NCBI GenBank assembly: GCA_964017185.1 | Contig: OZ024872.1 | Span: forward strand, 56,351,817 to 56,415,816 | Reading direction: 5' to 3' | Source of the DNA: Rugalucina vietnamica | Lineage: Eukaryota; Mollusca; Bivalvia; Lucinida; Lucinidae | Length of the DNA stretch: 64,000 bases | Shown here: piece by piece, positions 12,263 to 31,400 of the stretch | How the letters are laid out: each line of letters opens with the position of its first letter | Position numbering within the stretch: position 1 is the stretch's first letter | Program-made: the position numbers and the translations under genes | Notes under the pieces: model-generated | Databases searched by the model: none | What the model was told of the DNA's origin: nothing | What the model saw: the letters and a program-made list of their open reading frames with translations, nothing else

Positions 12263-12969
12263 AATATCTTAAGGTTGGATTCAGTATCATGAAAATAACT
12301 TGTCCGATTTTCGTTGGCGTTATTATTCCGTTCAGAGTATAATTACTTTATGAGAAGTGCTGGGTACATGTAGTTTAAAGGCACATGTATCTTTGACTCA
12401 CTGTTCCATTTCATTCAGCTAATGTCTCCTGTCCACAAACTTCCTATTTTACCTACATAAGAAGTGAGCTGTAAGAGCCACTCCTATCGAAGAATAACAT
12501 GAGCGAAGTCGTTAGAAAACCGGATTTTTGCCTTTGCGAAACAAATTCGCAGTAAATGCACACAGCTAATAAGCGCCTTTGTTTTTTCGCTACATGGATA
12601 GTACAATTTCTTTTAATCTAAATTCAAAACTTCAAGCTTCTAGTCTGTTTCTGTGACTTTACAAGTAGGTTTGTGTCAAACTCCAAAGACCGGTTTTCTC
12701 GCGTCTGGGCTCATTAAATACTTATTTACTTATCCACAATTATCTGGTTTAATTTAGTTCAGAGTTATTATGGTTATACACGATTGCTTAAAGGATAATT
12801 ACAAAATAAATGACGTGCTAAGCCCTTTATGATTCTATAAAGCAAGTTTAAATGGAAAATTGCCAAATGAAAAAAAAAAAAAATAAATAAATAAAAAAAA
12901 TAAATAAATGAAAACACTTTAATAGACGTGACTTATCAACTTTAAAGTTTTCGTTTTCCAAACAACCAT
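12263..12969. other. IFI44L-1 3' flank with a dispersed repeat
   Basis: 12610-12710 resembles 43966-44066 (TTTGTGTCAAACTCC versus TTTGTGTCGGACCTGG and neighbouring blocks), so it is a dispersed repeat. An A-rich AAATAAATAAATAAAA run at 12870-12910 (sense strand TTTATTT) may mark the 3' end region of the gene. Nothing else seen. Confidence 0.45.
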
Positions 12970-19980
<7,011 letters not shown>

Positions 19981-20264
19981 ACACTACTGATATACGGAAA
20001 CAATGAAATATACTTTGTATGCAGCATTACAGTAGACGTTTTCTGGTTTGTATTGTTGCAAAATGAATACACATTGTCATGTTAATTGTGCTGATTAACC
20101 AGTCCGAATTTGAACAAAAGGAACACACATTGATTCGCATAAAACATTAAAGGGAAATCGACTCATTTATCAGAAAATAATAATAATATCCTCAAGGTAA
20201 CATCTTAACATGTTAAGTATTCGCTTATCTAACATATGGTTCTCAGCATTTAAAGAAAACTGGT

Positions 20265-20391
20265 TTGTCGCATTTCTGATGAAATGTCGCACCGCTGCAT
20301 ACGTCTTTGGAAATAATATACAGCAAGTTAAAATCTTTCGGTCCGGTTCCAATCCATTGCTCAAGTTGACTTTTGTCAGTCGTTCAGCCAT
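20265..20391 (-). pseudogene. Duplicated remnant of the IFI44L-1 first exon
   Basis: This is a second copy of the first ~130 bp of the TLDc exon, including its ATG (complement of 20389-20391). It lies in a tandem duplication in which 19845-20257 is repeated at 20265-20662. The copy keeps Met-Ala-Glu-Arg-Leu-Thr, then lacks 10 bp present in the real exon, so the frame is lost. No TLDc remainder follows. A transcript starting upstream would meet this decoy ATG before the real exon. Confidence 0.85.
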
Positions 20392-21051
20392 ACTACTGAT
20401 ATACGGAAACAATGAAATACTTTGTATGCAGCATTACAGTAGACGTTTTCTGGTTTGTATTGTTGCAAAATAAATATACATTGTCAAGTTAACTGTGCTG
20501 TTTAACCAGTCCGAATTTGAAAAAAAAAGGAACACACATTGATACGTATAAATTAAAGGGAAATTGACTCATTCATCAGAAAATAATAATAATATCCTCA
20601 AGGTAACATCTTAACATGTTAAGTATTCGCTTATCTAACATATGGTTCTCAGCATTTAAAGATATGTAAAAACAATACAAGCAAATACATGTTCATGATG
20701 TTTACACAGTTATAACCACAGCTGATAAACACGTGGTATGGAATGGAACGCACAGTGCAAATCTGCCGAAGTTGAGATGAAAAATTCGAGTTTTCTCCTA
20801 TACCGCTTACTCTAGTGACTGATAGATAGCGGCAGTCCATACAGAAATTGAACATTTATTGAATGCAAGTAACATAAGAAATCAAGGTTATATCGTTTTC
20901 GCAAACACTTCCGCCCCATGAACATATAGTGCTTCCAACACAATTTGCATTTTCGCCCGCTAGCAGACCCTAGCAAAACGTTCATGCAATTTGATTTTGC
21001 ATACAATCCTATTTATCAATCACCTACCTTCGGCATAGTGGTAATAATTTA

Positions 21052-21735
21052 AACAAGGCCGGAAACGCGCTGACCTAAATCCACTGGGAAGACGGGGTTC
21101 CCCGGCGCTTGAAGTCATACCTGAACATTATCATTATTTCAACGCTCTGCAAGCCTACACACGAGAGCCCTAGGAAACTATCAGGCTTGCAAGTTTGCTG
21201 TCCTTTAAGTTTCCATTCCTGAATAAGGAAGGTTTCCCAATATTTCGAAACTTTGATCCCGAATGTTTTGGGGTAAACATGCCCTGACCTTACTATAAAT
21301 ACACAGGTAGATGACACAACACATCAGCCACGTGATTAATGTTACGTTGGTTTTCGTTGGTTTCGTGAATATAACTCAAAGTCATTGTTCTTATCGTGTT
21401 CACGTATTTTTTGCCTCACCATTACTAGCCCCGTCATATCAAAGCGTCATCTAGCGCCATGGCAACGTCCTGACACTTATCATCCAATTCATGGTAATCT
21501 AACAAACCGCATATTGATGACATTCGGCTAGAAACCTTCAATGGGCAGGTAACGTTACAAAATGTGAACCTACGGGCATGGGTGCTTTGTTTGGATCAAT
21601 GCGATGGGTGAGACCTTTTACAATGGCATTCATAAGTAGGCTTGAAGCGTTGAAATAATGATTCAAGTTCAGATATGAGATCCAGCGCCGGGGAACCCGG
21701 TCTCCCCAGTGAATCTAGTTCAGCGCGTTTCTGGC
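21052..21735. mobile_element. TIR element with ~105-bp inverted ends
   Basis: The left arm (from CAAGGCCGGAAACGCGCTGA through GACGGGGTTCCCCGGCGCT to ATTATTTCAACGCT) is repeated inverted at 21632-21735. ~470 bp of non-coding DNA lies between. In the IFI44L-1/gene B divergent region. Confidence 0.8.
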
Positions 21736-22054
21736 CTTGTCTATATTATGTCTCCGCGACATTTCGTCAATAATTACATTTGTCGACAATGTCCTCATAC
21801 CCAGACCTTTACCCTAACCCTAGTGGTTGGTGGCTCAAAATGTGGGCCTATAGACTAGTCTTCTACAGAATAAATCTCAAAATTTTGCGGTGAATATGTT
21901 TGAAGGAGACTGCCAGACCACTTGGGGGCAGGTGTTTCTGTTCATAAACTGTATTGTCCTATATCAGACCTTCTTGTGAAGCTGTTGTGGTTGTCATTTT
22001 TGACAGAAATGAAATTCACCAGGACATGGACTGTCTCGGACTTGTTTGCTACCG

Positions 22055-23215
22055 TTTCTTATAAGATAAGATAAGATAAGATAAAATAAGATATTAAGTT
22101 AAGATAAGTTTATTCAAATAGCAATAGCAATAGGTCATTTTAGCCCCAGCGCCCTGTTGTTTACAAAATAAACATGTATGAATATGGCAAACAGCGCGGT
22201 TATACAAATGAAAAGATTCAAAATATACATCTACATAATAGCAATCTTAGATAATAACATTTTTTAACTGTATATTAACACGACAGCAGTAACGATAATG
22301 ATGTACAGATTGCCAATGGCGCTACGATGGCGACTTAATATTCACAAAAATACTATATGTTTTTGTATCTTCATAGATCCTGTTTTCTTGAACTGCATGC
22401 TTATTATTATGGAATCACCATTTTTTACGCCAACGTCATTGCCATTTTTTGACGTCGTTGTCATTGACGTCGTGTGACGTTGATGCCATCATTCTCCATT
22501 GTTGTTTATTGATGTCCCTTGACAAAGGTAATACACCGAAACTAGTCGGGAAATAAAGAAAATCAAATAATTCAGTCTTGGAGTTTGATCTCTTTTACCA
22601 TTTATAAGTTTGTATATAATTTACACGAAATAATATTGGTTTGTATATAGGTTACGATTTCTCTCTTCAAATGCTTTGAAAATAAATGTTGCTAAATGTT
22701 TTGTTTGTTGTCCATTTCAATTTCTAACCTATGTGATGATGAACGCAGTTTGCTTAAAGCTACTCTAAATTTACGAACTGTTATAAGATCTAAGTAAGGG
22801 TTAAATACAACATTTAAAAAGCTTTTGTTAAATATTGCTCTAGACGACTGATTTAGTTCTTCATTCTTAAATTGGCACGTGGCATGTCACTATACTAAAC
22901 TATAGACCGCTCTTTAGTATTATTGTATGCATATGTGTAATATACTTATTGTTTGTATATATGACCCATGATCATTGTATTGTCGAACGAACTTACTTAC
23001 TTTAAAATGCCCTGGTTGGGTAGCAGGTTATGGGGAGGAGCACAGTATTTCTGATCTGCTTTCCCCATTGTTTGATATTCACCGACATTTGTAAATTTGT
23101 GTTTTCGTTAACTGTTTGTCTTTTGTCATTTTGTATGTATTGTATTGATATTGTATTCTTATTAATATGTAAATGTCTTTAGGAGGAAATATTAAAGTTG
23201 ATGATGACTCTCAAT
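22055..23215. repeat. Retroelement-tail-like non-coding DNA
   Basis: A GATAA-type run (22058-22110) could be a simple-repeat tail of a minus-strand retroelement. TTGACAAAGGTAATACACCG with AAACTAGTCGGGAAATAAAG near 22520-22560 resembles Penelope-type terminal sequence as I recall it. 22910-23215 looks like a retroelement 3' UTR. No protein remains, so the assignment is weak. Confidence 0.35.
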
Positions 23216-23262
23216 AAACACTAACTAGTAGTAATATTAATCATTAACTCATTTAAGCCTGG

Positions 23263-23339
23263 CGTCATAGGCAAACATAATAGCCCCAGATGTGACGCCG
23301 CAGAACGCGGCGTCCCATCTGGGGCTATTCTGTTTGCTT
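23263..23339. repeat. GC-rich hairpin of a dispersed repeat
   Basis: GGCAAACATAATAGCCCCAG at the left and CTGGGGCTATTCTGTTTGC at the right pair, with an inner GACGCCGC/GCGGCGTC stem. A decayed relative lies at 40155-40200. The minus-strand open frame across it (23665-23249) is probably a by-product of this repeat. Confidence 0.75.
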
Positions 23340-23924
23340 AGAGAATTTTCATCGAAAAATTGATTAAAACTTAAAAAATCACTCCTGACTCCCCTGAAAA
23401 CGAAAGTAGACTCATCCAATTGATAATGATGTGAAAATCCATTCGTCAAATATGGGTTAAGCTCATTCATCACATGCTTCTTGCATGTTACAGTAACGCT
23501 ATGCATAATTGAAAAAAGTCTTAGTCGCCTATGTCCATATTCATACCCATGCCGGGCGATGGCCCTAGTACATGTATAAACTGACTTGCATATCGAATAA
23601 TACCAAAACGTCCTCAAAAAGGAAGAAAATGAAATACTTGTGCAATTAAAGTAACTTAGTTTCATAACATTGGAATAAAAATGTGAAAATGAGTATACCT
23701 TTAATGTATCTAAATTTCCTTTAGAAGCAACTGATAAGAAATGAAGTCTCGACTATGATGATTCCTTTTGAGATGAACAAAGGATGGTACTTACGGAAAT
23801 TAAAGTTGATATATTTCATGGAAAACTATTTATAGACCGACATGGCGTATGCTACATTACGTAATTTACACACGTTATCATAAGCGACAATAAGGATCGG
23901 TAAGTACTCCTGAACATATGATCA

Positions 23925-23930
<6 letters not shown>

Positions 23931-23972
<42 letters not shown>
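23931..23972. repeat. (CT)n microsatellite
   Basis: About 21 uninterrupted CT units. Confidence 0.97.
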
Positions 23973-23975
<3 letters not shown>

Positions 23976-24054
23976 AAGTTTCGTTTTCTTGTTATTTTCG
24001 AAAGTGATTTCAACGAAATTTCTGCCTTGACATATATGGAAGACAAAACCTACA

Positions 24055-24270
24055 ATCAGAAAAACATGTCCGTGAAATGTATACATCCTTAAACCCCACT
24101 TTTGATATAGTAAAACTGGCTATTGCAGGGGTATACCATACTTTCTTGTTTTTGATCCAAAACATACATAATGTATGTTTTGAGTGCAATATTAAAGAAA
24201 ATCATTTTTTTTCCTATGAAATTTTTCATTTTTTAATCTCTGTATATTGGATGGGCAAGTTTTCTTAATG
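24055..24270 (-). mobile_element. Hairpin MITE M1, copy 6
   Basis: Both ends are present (AAAACATGTCCGTGAAATG and GGGCAAGTTTTCTTAATG), but the GC-rich palindrome core is deleted. Confidence 0.75.
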
Positions 24271-25037
24271 ACTAACCTTGTTCAAAGTTCGGTGAAATAT
24301 CTAATTGTTTTTATCATTTCCTAATATGTATAAATTTAGCGAATTGGTAATTACAGAGAATAATACACTCATGAAGAAGTATACATCAAGCTTTTTCATT
24401 ACGATCTGAAATGCTTTACGCATAATTAACATACGTGTTATTTATCAACCTCAAAACTATTTTTGTAATGCTATCCTGTGTCATTTATCAACCTCAAGGT
24501 TAAAACTATATAGTTTTGTAATGCTATTCTGTGTATAATTGTAGTTTATCGAACGTTGTTACATACTTGTATTCTTGTTTTTGTAATGTTTGATTTGTAT
24601 TTTCTTGCATGTTTTAATTTGTATTTGTCACTTTATGCTTGTCAGCAGTATCCTTGCTGTATCCGCAAACAAACAAACATACAAATATCTACCCAAAACA
24701 TTATGTATGGAGTCAGTTTAATTATTGTGTGTATATAATGTTGAAATGTGTACACCTTCTCCGCAGATACTTTTCCGTAGTCATATATTATATATGACTA
24801 TATATACTAATATTCATGATTATGCACGATTTTTGTCATGTCACCGTCATGCCACAGTCATGTCAGTTACATATTAGACTAGATATATGATGCTCATTGT
24901 AATTAACTTATGTTATAGTCATGTCAAGTACATAAATATGTTTTTTTCGACCATGATATACGTTTCCACAGCCTTGTCATGTACACATATATGATGTTTG
25001 ATTATTAGTTATGGCTATGTCACGATGTTGTCTGATC
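24271..25037. other. Gene B upstream region, A/T-rich
   Basis: A degenerate ~70-bp repeat with GTCATGTCA motifs lies at 24830-25020. A near repeat of TTTATCAACCTCAA occurs at 24440-24500. No gene or recognisable promoter element. Confidence 0.4.
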
Positions 25038-25314
25038 ATCAGGAAAACATGTCCGTGAAATAAATACCCCCTTATACCCCACTTTTATATAGTAAATCTG
25101 GGGTATGCAGGGGTATAACTATTTTTCTTGTTTTTGTTCCAAAACATAGATTGTGGGTACTCGTTAGAACCGCCTCGCCGAGGCGGTTCTGACGTGTACC
25201 CACAATCTCTGTTTTGAGCAAAAGTAAGAAAAATGTCAAAAATTTTCTACTGAAAATTTTCATTGTTAAAACTTTAAAAAATTCTGTGTATTGCATAGGC
25301 AAGTTTTCGTAATG
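25038..25314 (-). mobile_element. Hairpin MITE M1, copy 7, upstream of gene B
   Basis: A complete 277-bp copy with both ends and an intact palindrome. It ends 118 bp before the ATG of gene B and therefore lies in its promoter or 5' UTR. Confidence 0.85.
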
Positions 25315-25431
25315 TTACTGCACTGTCGTTTCCAATGTTGTACATATTGTATTCACATGGGCCTTACGGCCTTTTGGCATTTGAATAAACTTTTCTTCTT
25401 CTTTCATGTGTATTTAAAGATTTTTAAAGAC

Positions 25432-28400
25432 ATGGGAAACACCAGCGTGAAGGCAGAGACGAGCTCGGGTCATTTTCAAGTTGGTTCTCAGGAGAGTTTT
25501 GAAATTGAGTTGAACGGAGTTTTATGGCAATGTCGGGTAACGTATGATTGTTTCACGTATTTTGGGTGTTGATTTTACACTGGTTTATATGCAAACAAAA
25601 AGCGCTGAGACAGACGCTGTGTAGTCAGTACACTTGCTTTCTGATAAAAAATGTATCATCTGTAAAACATGTCCGTGAAACATAACATGAATCCCTTAAA
25701 CCCCTCTTGAATACAGCAAAACTAGGGTATGCAGGGGTATACCTATTTTTCTTATTTTTGATCCAAAACATAGATTGTCTGTACTCGTTAGAACCGCCTC
25801 GTCGACAACAAATCAAACTTATTGAACTGAAAATTTTCAAATATTACCACTTTAGTATTGCACGGGTATGTTTTCCACGCTTGGGAAGCATGTCAGCGGT
25901 AAGCAACTACGAGAATGTTTGGGTCTGCATACAACGAGACTAGTATGTCTTAAATGTAACCGACCTCGGAAACACCGAGGAAATATTCACGATATATTTT
26001 ATTACCTCACCTGAGCCGAAGGTTCACAGGTCAGCTTATAGGATAGGCAGGTTGCCGGACGACTCGGACCCAAACCAGCTCGGACCCTTGATATTTTTCG
26101 GACCAAAGACAAATCGGGTCCAACTATGTGACGACTCAGACCCAACACAAGGACGACAATATTCATGTTAGCATTGCCTATTTATCATAATATTGGTAAT
26201 ATTACGATCAGGGACTGAATACCGAATACTTTCGTTATATTTTTGACAGATACATAATTCGCTTTCCACTATTCACGTCACTTTGAGACATAATGAGACG
26301 ATTTTTATTGTAATTGTACGGGTAAGATGCTCTGACCTTATGATTGGCCAAGCGGATTTAGAGAAGATATTTATATATTTTGTAATGGTCCACTGGTTAT
26401 GATTTATCACCAGGAATTCTTGTCTTCGATTGAGCACCAAACAGCAGCAGCTTTGAGGATATCGGATGCTAACAAGGGACAGCTACACGACCTCCAAGAT
26501 ACTGTACGGTCGACAGAAAATACAATGTCACGAATAGTAGGCGAAATTCTCTCGTCGCAAGTAAGAAAACAAATAATTAAAACAAAAACATTTTTTGTTT
26601 GTTTTGCTTCTTTGAATTGATGCTTAACGTCCCAGTCAACAGCTATTGGTCATGTTGGGACGCTGCCTCCATTTTATGTGACTTTTACCCAAAACTTATG
26701 ACGTCATGACATCCAAAAAGTGCTTCGAATATACCACCTAACTAAACCAACTGGATAGTTTGACATGAACCAATTTTCCTTGACAAGCTCAGATCTGAGC
26801 GGTTACTGAGTTAATAACTGGTCAGTCAGCAGCGAAGACGCTTTGCCTGGAGGCACAGGCAGCCAATCTATATCGTTAGGCTCAAATGAGCGGGGCCCGA
26901 AAAGAACCATTTTAATTTAAGAAAATTTATTCAATTAAATTTTAGAATCGCAACCCTGACACCAGTCGAGAAATACAAAACAAGACCAAAAAATATAAAA
27001 AAGAAGTACGAAGACGTATGATCGTTCGTCTCAAAGTGACCATCATTATTTCTTGACTATTGACAGTTCATGTGTGTTGGTGAGTTCTTTAATGGCTGAC
27101 TAGGCCAGTTTTAGCTCTTAACTGTCGGTTGCAAGTACAGCAAGTCAATGTCATGGAATCTGCTGGTGGTTCATGGGTTTTGATTTGCGTTCTCTGCTCT
27201 TTCTTTTAGCTTCACAGATTCTCTTTTCTTCATAGTGAGTTGCCTCATTTTGATATGATCGCTCCTATGCAGTCTGTTCTTAAGACCCTACTAGTATGTC
27301 GAACTCCTTTAGCATGTTTAGAGAGGGTTTGCTGGCGGGTGTCTGTAGAGGTTCTTCAAACCACATTCTGTTCTTGGCATTTATCCTGAAGCTGTCTTGC
27401 TGTGAAGATCATGTCTATTGTGCATGTCTTTTCTGAATCCACATTCAATTTGACTTTCTTGGATAAGTCTCGTTTGATCAAGATGATTATTCCTGAAGGC
27501 GTTTCAGCTGAATTGTTGCCGGTAACTATGCGATTTGATAGGAGAAGATGCCTCTGTGGTTGTCACAGGCTTGATGATTTTCTTTCCGCTTGTATAGGTG
27601 GATTATGGATGCATCCTTAAATTCTTGTGGCATAGCCTCCCTCCTCCACATACAGTGAAACAACTCCGTCAGTCTGTCAGTTTCTCTGCCATGGGTACCA
27701 CCAGCCTTATAGACCTCGCCACGAATTGCATCTGCACCTGGGGCTTTTCCAGAAGACAGTTGTTGGACTGTCTTTCTAGTTTCCATAACGGAAGAAAATT
27801 CATCTAACAGAAAATTGCACTCGATCTGTGGAAGTCTGTCGATTGCATACTCAGTGATGCTTCGTGGTCGATTGAGCACACTACCAACTTTCCAAGATAG
27901 CCTCTTTATCTGTGAGAATGGCCCAACGGGGTTCAACTGGTGTTTTTCTTTTGCTCCGGAGTTAGTAAGTTATTGGGTGCCCAGGGATCTCCATCGTCGG
28001 GCAGCTTACTAAATCTGTGAGTCCTCGTTTGTGATTCATCATGGAATTCATCATGATTTATATGTTTGTCCATGATGATTCATTGATAAGTTAGAGATTC
28101 ACCACGAGGACCGAACAGCTGGCTAAATGTTGTAAACCACTGCAGAAGCTGAGGGCGAGGTAAGGTAATTGTAAAACCGATTTAAGCCCGCCAGTTTTTT
28201 TTATATTACTGATCGTTCCAAGGCCATACTTATGTGGTGGTTCGTATTGTTTTATGTCTTGGTGTTTAAATTTTTTGTGCTGTTGGCGCCTTATGAATGT
28301 TTTATATTTCTAGTTAAGTTTAGGTAACGGAGTGGCCACATATTGGGAAAATAGCTGCCCATTCGGCTTACGAAATGTTTTAATGGTATAAGTAAAGTAA

Positions 28401-31400
28401 GAATAGAGGGACCAGGAATCGATGCAATTAAATTTAAAGTCCCAACATAGACAGCGGGTGGGAAAGAAAATACATAAAACACAACAAAACATTTTCCGAC
28501 AACACACTCGAAGAGCAGAATGACTAGCTCTTTCCGAACAAGGTAGCCATCCGGCTAAGTTTCAACAGGAACGAAAGGGAACGAGAACGACAGAGAGGTA
28601 GGCACAATAAACAGTAGTTTACCTTATATTGTTATTTTGGTTTGTTTCCCGCCTCGGTTTTTGGAGTGGGAATCTTTTTCTGATTGCTCTGATTGCGCCT
28701 TTTCTTCATCGTTGCCAACTTGTACCTTTTTTCCATCTGCACTGAACAATGCGTTGGCCCCAGAACTCGTTTGGGCATAAATGGGTTTCAGTGAATCATG
28801 GAATTTCTTCATGTCCTATCTGTTCGCAAAAGATTTTCTCAGCCAGCTTCTTGTATACCCCTAAGCTTGGTCCGGACTGTCTTACAAATGTTGCTGTGTG
28901 CCGCTTTCTTGGGTACTGGGCTCTTATCATTTGGATATGTCTTGAGCAATCGGTGTTTTTTAGAAACTTCTGAATTTCGTCATCATTAGTCAAACTAGTC
29001 TTAATGCTTGCGAGACGGATGTTCTACAGCGGTTGCAGCTGAAGAATGAAAATAAAACTGAGATCCTTTAAGAGCAGTGAACATATTCATGAGAAAGGGG
29101 TGGGTCATACCGCGGTTTGGGCTACAAAAGCCTCTTCAGTGACCCTCCTGGAGCCAAAGAGAATTACTGTAATTTTGCATCTTTCAACAGAGTAGTCAAT
29201 ACAAAGACTAGTGGAATCCAAATGAGACCAAATATATTAAACGTTGGTTAGAAAATGAACCTTAACCGTTAATGATTTTCTGCTTTCTCAGAATACCCTC
29301 GCTGATCTCAATGGACCAAACGGAAATTATAATCTACACTATGGATGATGTACGGGGAGACTTTTTTACGGCCCTACACGGCACAACACCAGCTGCAGCT
29401 GAAATTCTTTAAGAGCAGTGAACATATTCATGAGAAGGGGAGTGGAAAAAGGTACAAGTAGGCAAAGATCAGGAAAAGGCGCAATCAGAAAAAGATTCCC
29501 ACTCCAAAAACCGAGGTGGGAAAAAAAACAAACTAACAATCAGGTACTTATACCATGAAACATATCGTAAGCCGATAAAACTGTCCAGTTTTCTTTGGGG
29601 TTCTCTGAACTGAGATTGATTGCAACCAATTGGTTGTGCAACCAATTGGTTGCATATGTCTGTTAAGAAAGCTTGTCTCTTGCTGTCTTGATTTAGTTTT
29701 GAGACATCCAGTCTCGGAGGAAAAAGGTACAAATAGGCAATGATCAGCAAAAAATGCAATCAAAAAGAAATTCCCACTCCAAAAACCGAGGTGGGAGACA
29801 CTAAATTGACAATTAGGTACTTTTACTTAGAAAACACATCGTAAGCCGATGGTCAACAGTACATTCTATTAAGAATCCTGACCATCATCCGGAAGAAGAA
29901 GCAGCTATTTCCCAACAGACGGCCACTTAGTTACCCGAACTTAAATGAAAATATGAAAACGTACATAAGGTTCAAATAGCACAAAAAATCGACTCTGAAA
30001 CATAAAACAAATGGAACCACAACAGAAGTATCACCTTGGAACGATCAGCAGAATAAAATTACTTGGAACTTAAATCGGTTTTACAGGCGCCTAACCTCAC
30101 CCTCATCTTCTGCAATGGTTCACAACATTTAGTTAGTTGTTCGATCCTCGTGGTGAATCTCTAACTAGTCAACGTCATCAAGGTCACACAAATAAATCAT
30201 GATAACCACCCTGGTGAATCAAAAACGATGACTTCACAGGTTCAGTAAGCTGTCCGACGATGGTGATCCCTGGGCGCTGACTTACTTACTGAAACCCGGA
30301 GCAAAAGATACAAAAATACTAGTTGAACCCCGGTGGGCCAAGCAACAGACAAGAAGCTCCGGTCCCAACTAACTAAAATGAATAGTTTTTGGAACTTTAT
30401 TGTCTTAAGGTCGCCTCGAAGGCTGAATTCCTAAGTTAAATTTTGCTTACAGTCAGCCTATGATCTGTCCAGCAGTCTGCATTACACATAGTCTTTGTTA
30501 CTCTTACATCCTGTCTACCAGTTCTCCGCACTTTGACATAGTCTATGAGATGTCAGTGTTTGAAATGGGGATGCATCCAGGATGTTCTGTTTCTATAATG
30601 TAGACGGAAGACTGTGTTATGATTAGAAGATCATAGTCAGCACACTTGCTTAGAAGCAAGATACCATTCTGTTGCATTTTCCAACACTATTTCAGCACTT
30701 TGCACTTTTCCACATCCTGGACCTTTCACCTCCTCCCAAAGGTCTGGTTGTCTGTACCAACTCTGGTATTAAAGTCACCAAGAAGGATAAGCTTGTCTGT
30801 ACGGGGTGTTGCAGAAGCAACGTTTTCTAAGTCTCGTCTGGATTGGTCATCGTGGGTGAAAAGGCATTGACAATAGTTGCATGTGTATTACCTGATAGAG
30901 GGAGTCTAAATGTCATTAGACGGTAATTGATGCCTATTTGTTACATTTGTATCCTGAAAGTTTACCAATAAGTTCAGTTTTAATGGCAAAGCCAACTCCT
31001 GCTTCACGCCTCTCTTCACATTTGCGTTCGCTCCAGAAGAAAGTGTATCCAGCACCAACTTTTTTTATCTCCCCAACCTCTGCGAACCTAGCCTTATTCA
31101 GTGCAACTATCTGTATATCATACCTCCCAAGTTCTTTTCCAACAAGGGTGGTCTATCTGACCCCGAACTGTCTAATGTTTGCACATTCAATATCCCAATC
31201 CTCAAAGGGATCACTGTTGCCCCGCATAAGTCTGTTCAGTCGCTCAGCCGACTGCTGAGCTCAGCTTACTGCTTCTCCTCACGGAAAACGACCATATGAT
31301 ATAAAACTAAGCCGCTTGCGTGCAGGTCTGCGACTACAGCTCCCAGTGCGCCCTACACCTGGCGCTTCGCCACTCGCACATCGCCGCGGGACTTTTGTGG

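Noticed and set aside
19981-20030. GGAAACAATGAAAT as an interferon-response element upstream of IFI44L-1
   Set aside because: The two GAAA cores are four bases apart, whereas the known element needs two, so I do not call it.
23249-23665. 138-aa minus-strand frame
   Set aside because: It overlaps the GC hairpin of a dispersed repeat and has no domain, splice or start support; a fragment resembling it occurs at 40.15 kb as decayed repeat.
23852-24046. Arg-Glu repeat frame
   Set aside because: Produced by the (CT)n microsatellite.
30938-31258. 106-aa plus-strand frame
   Set aside because: Shadow of the LINE endonuclease on the opposite strand.
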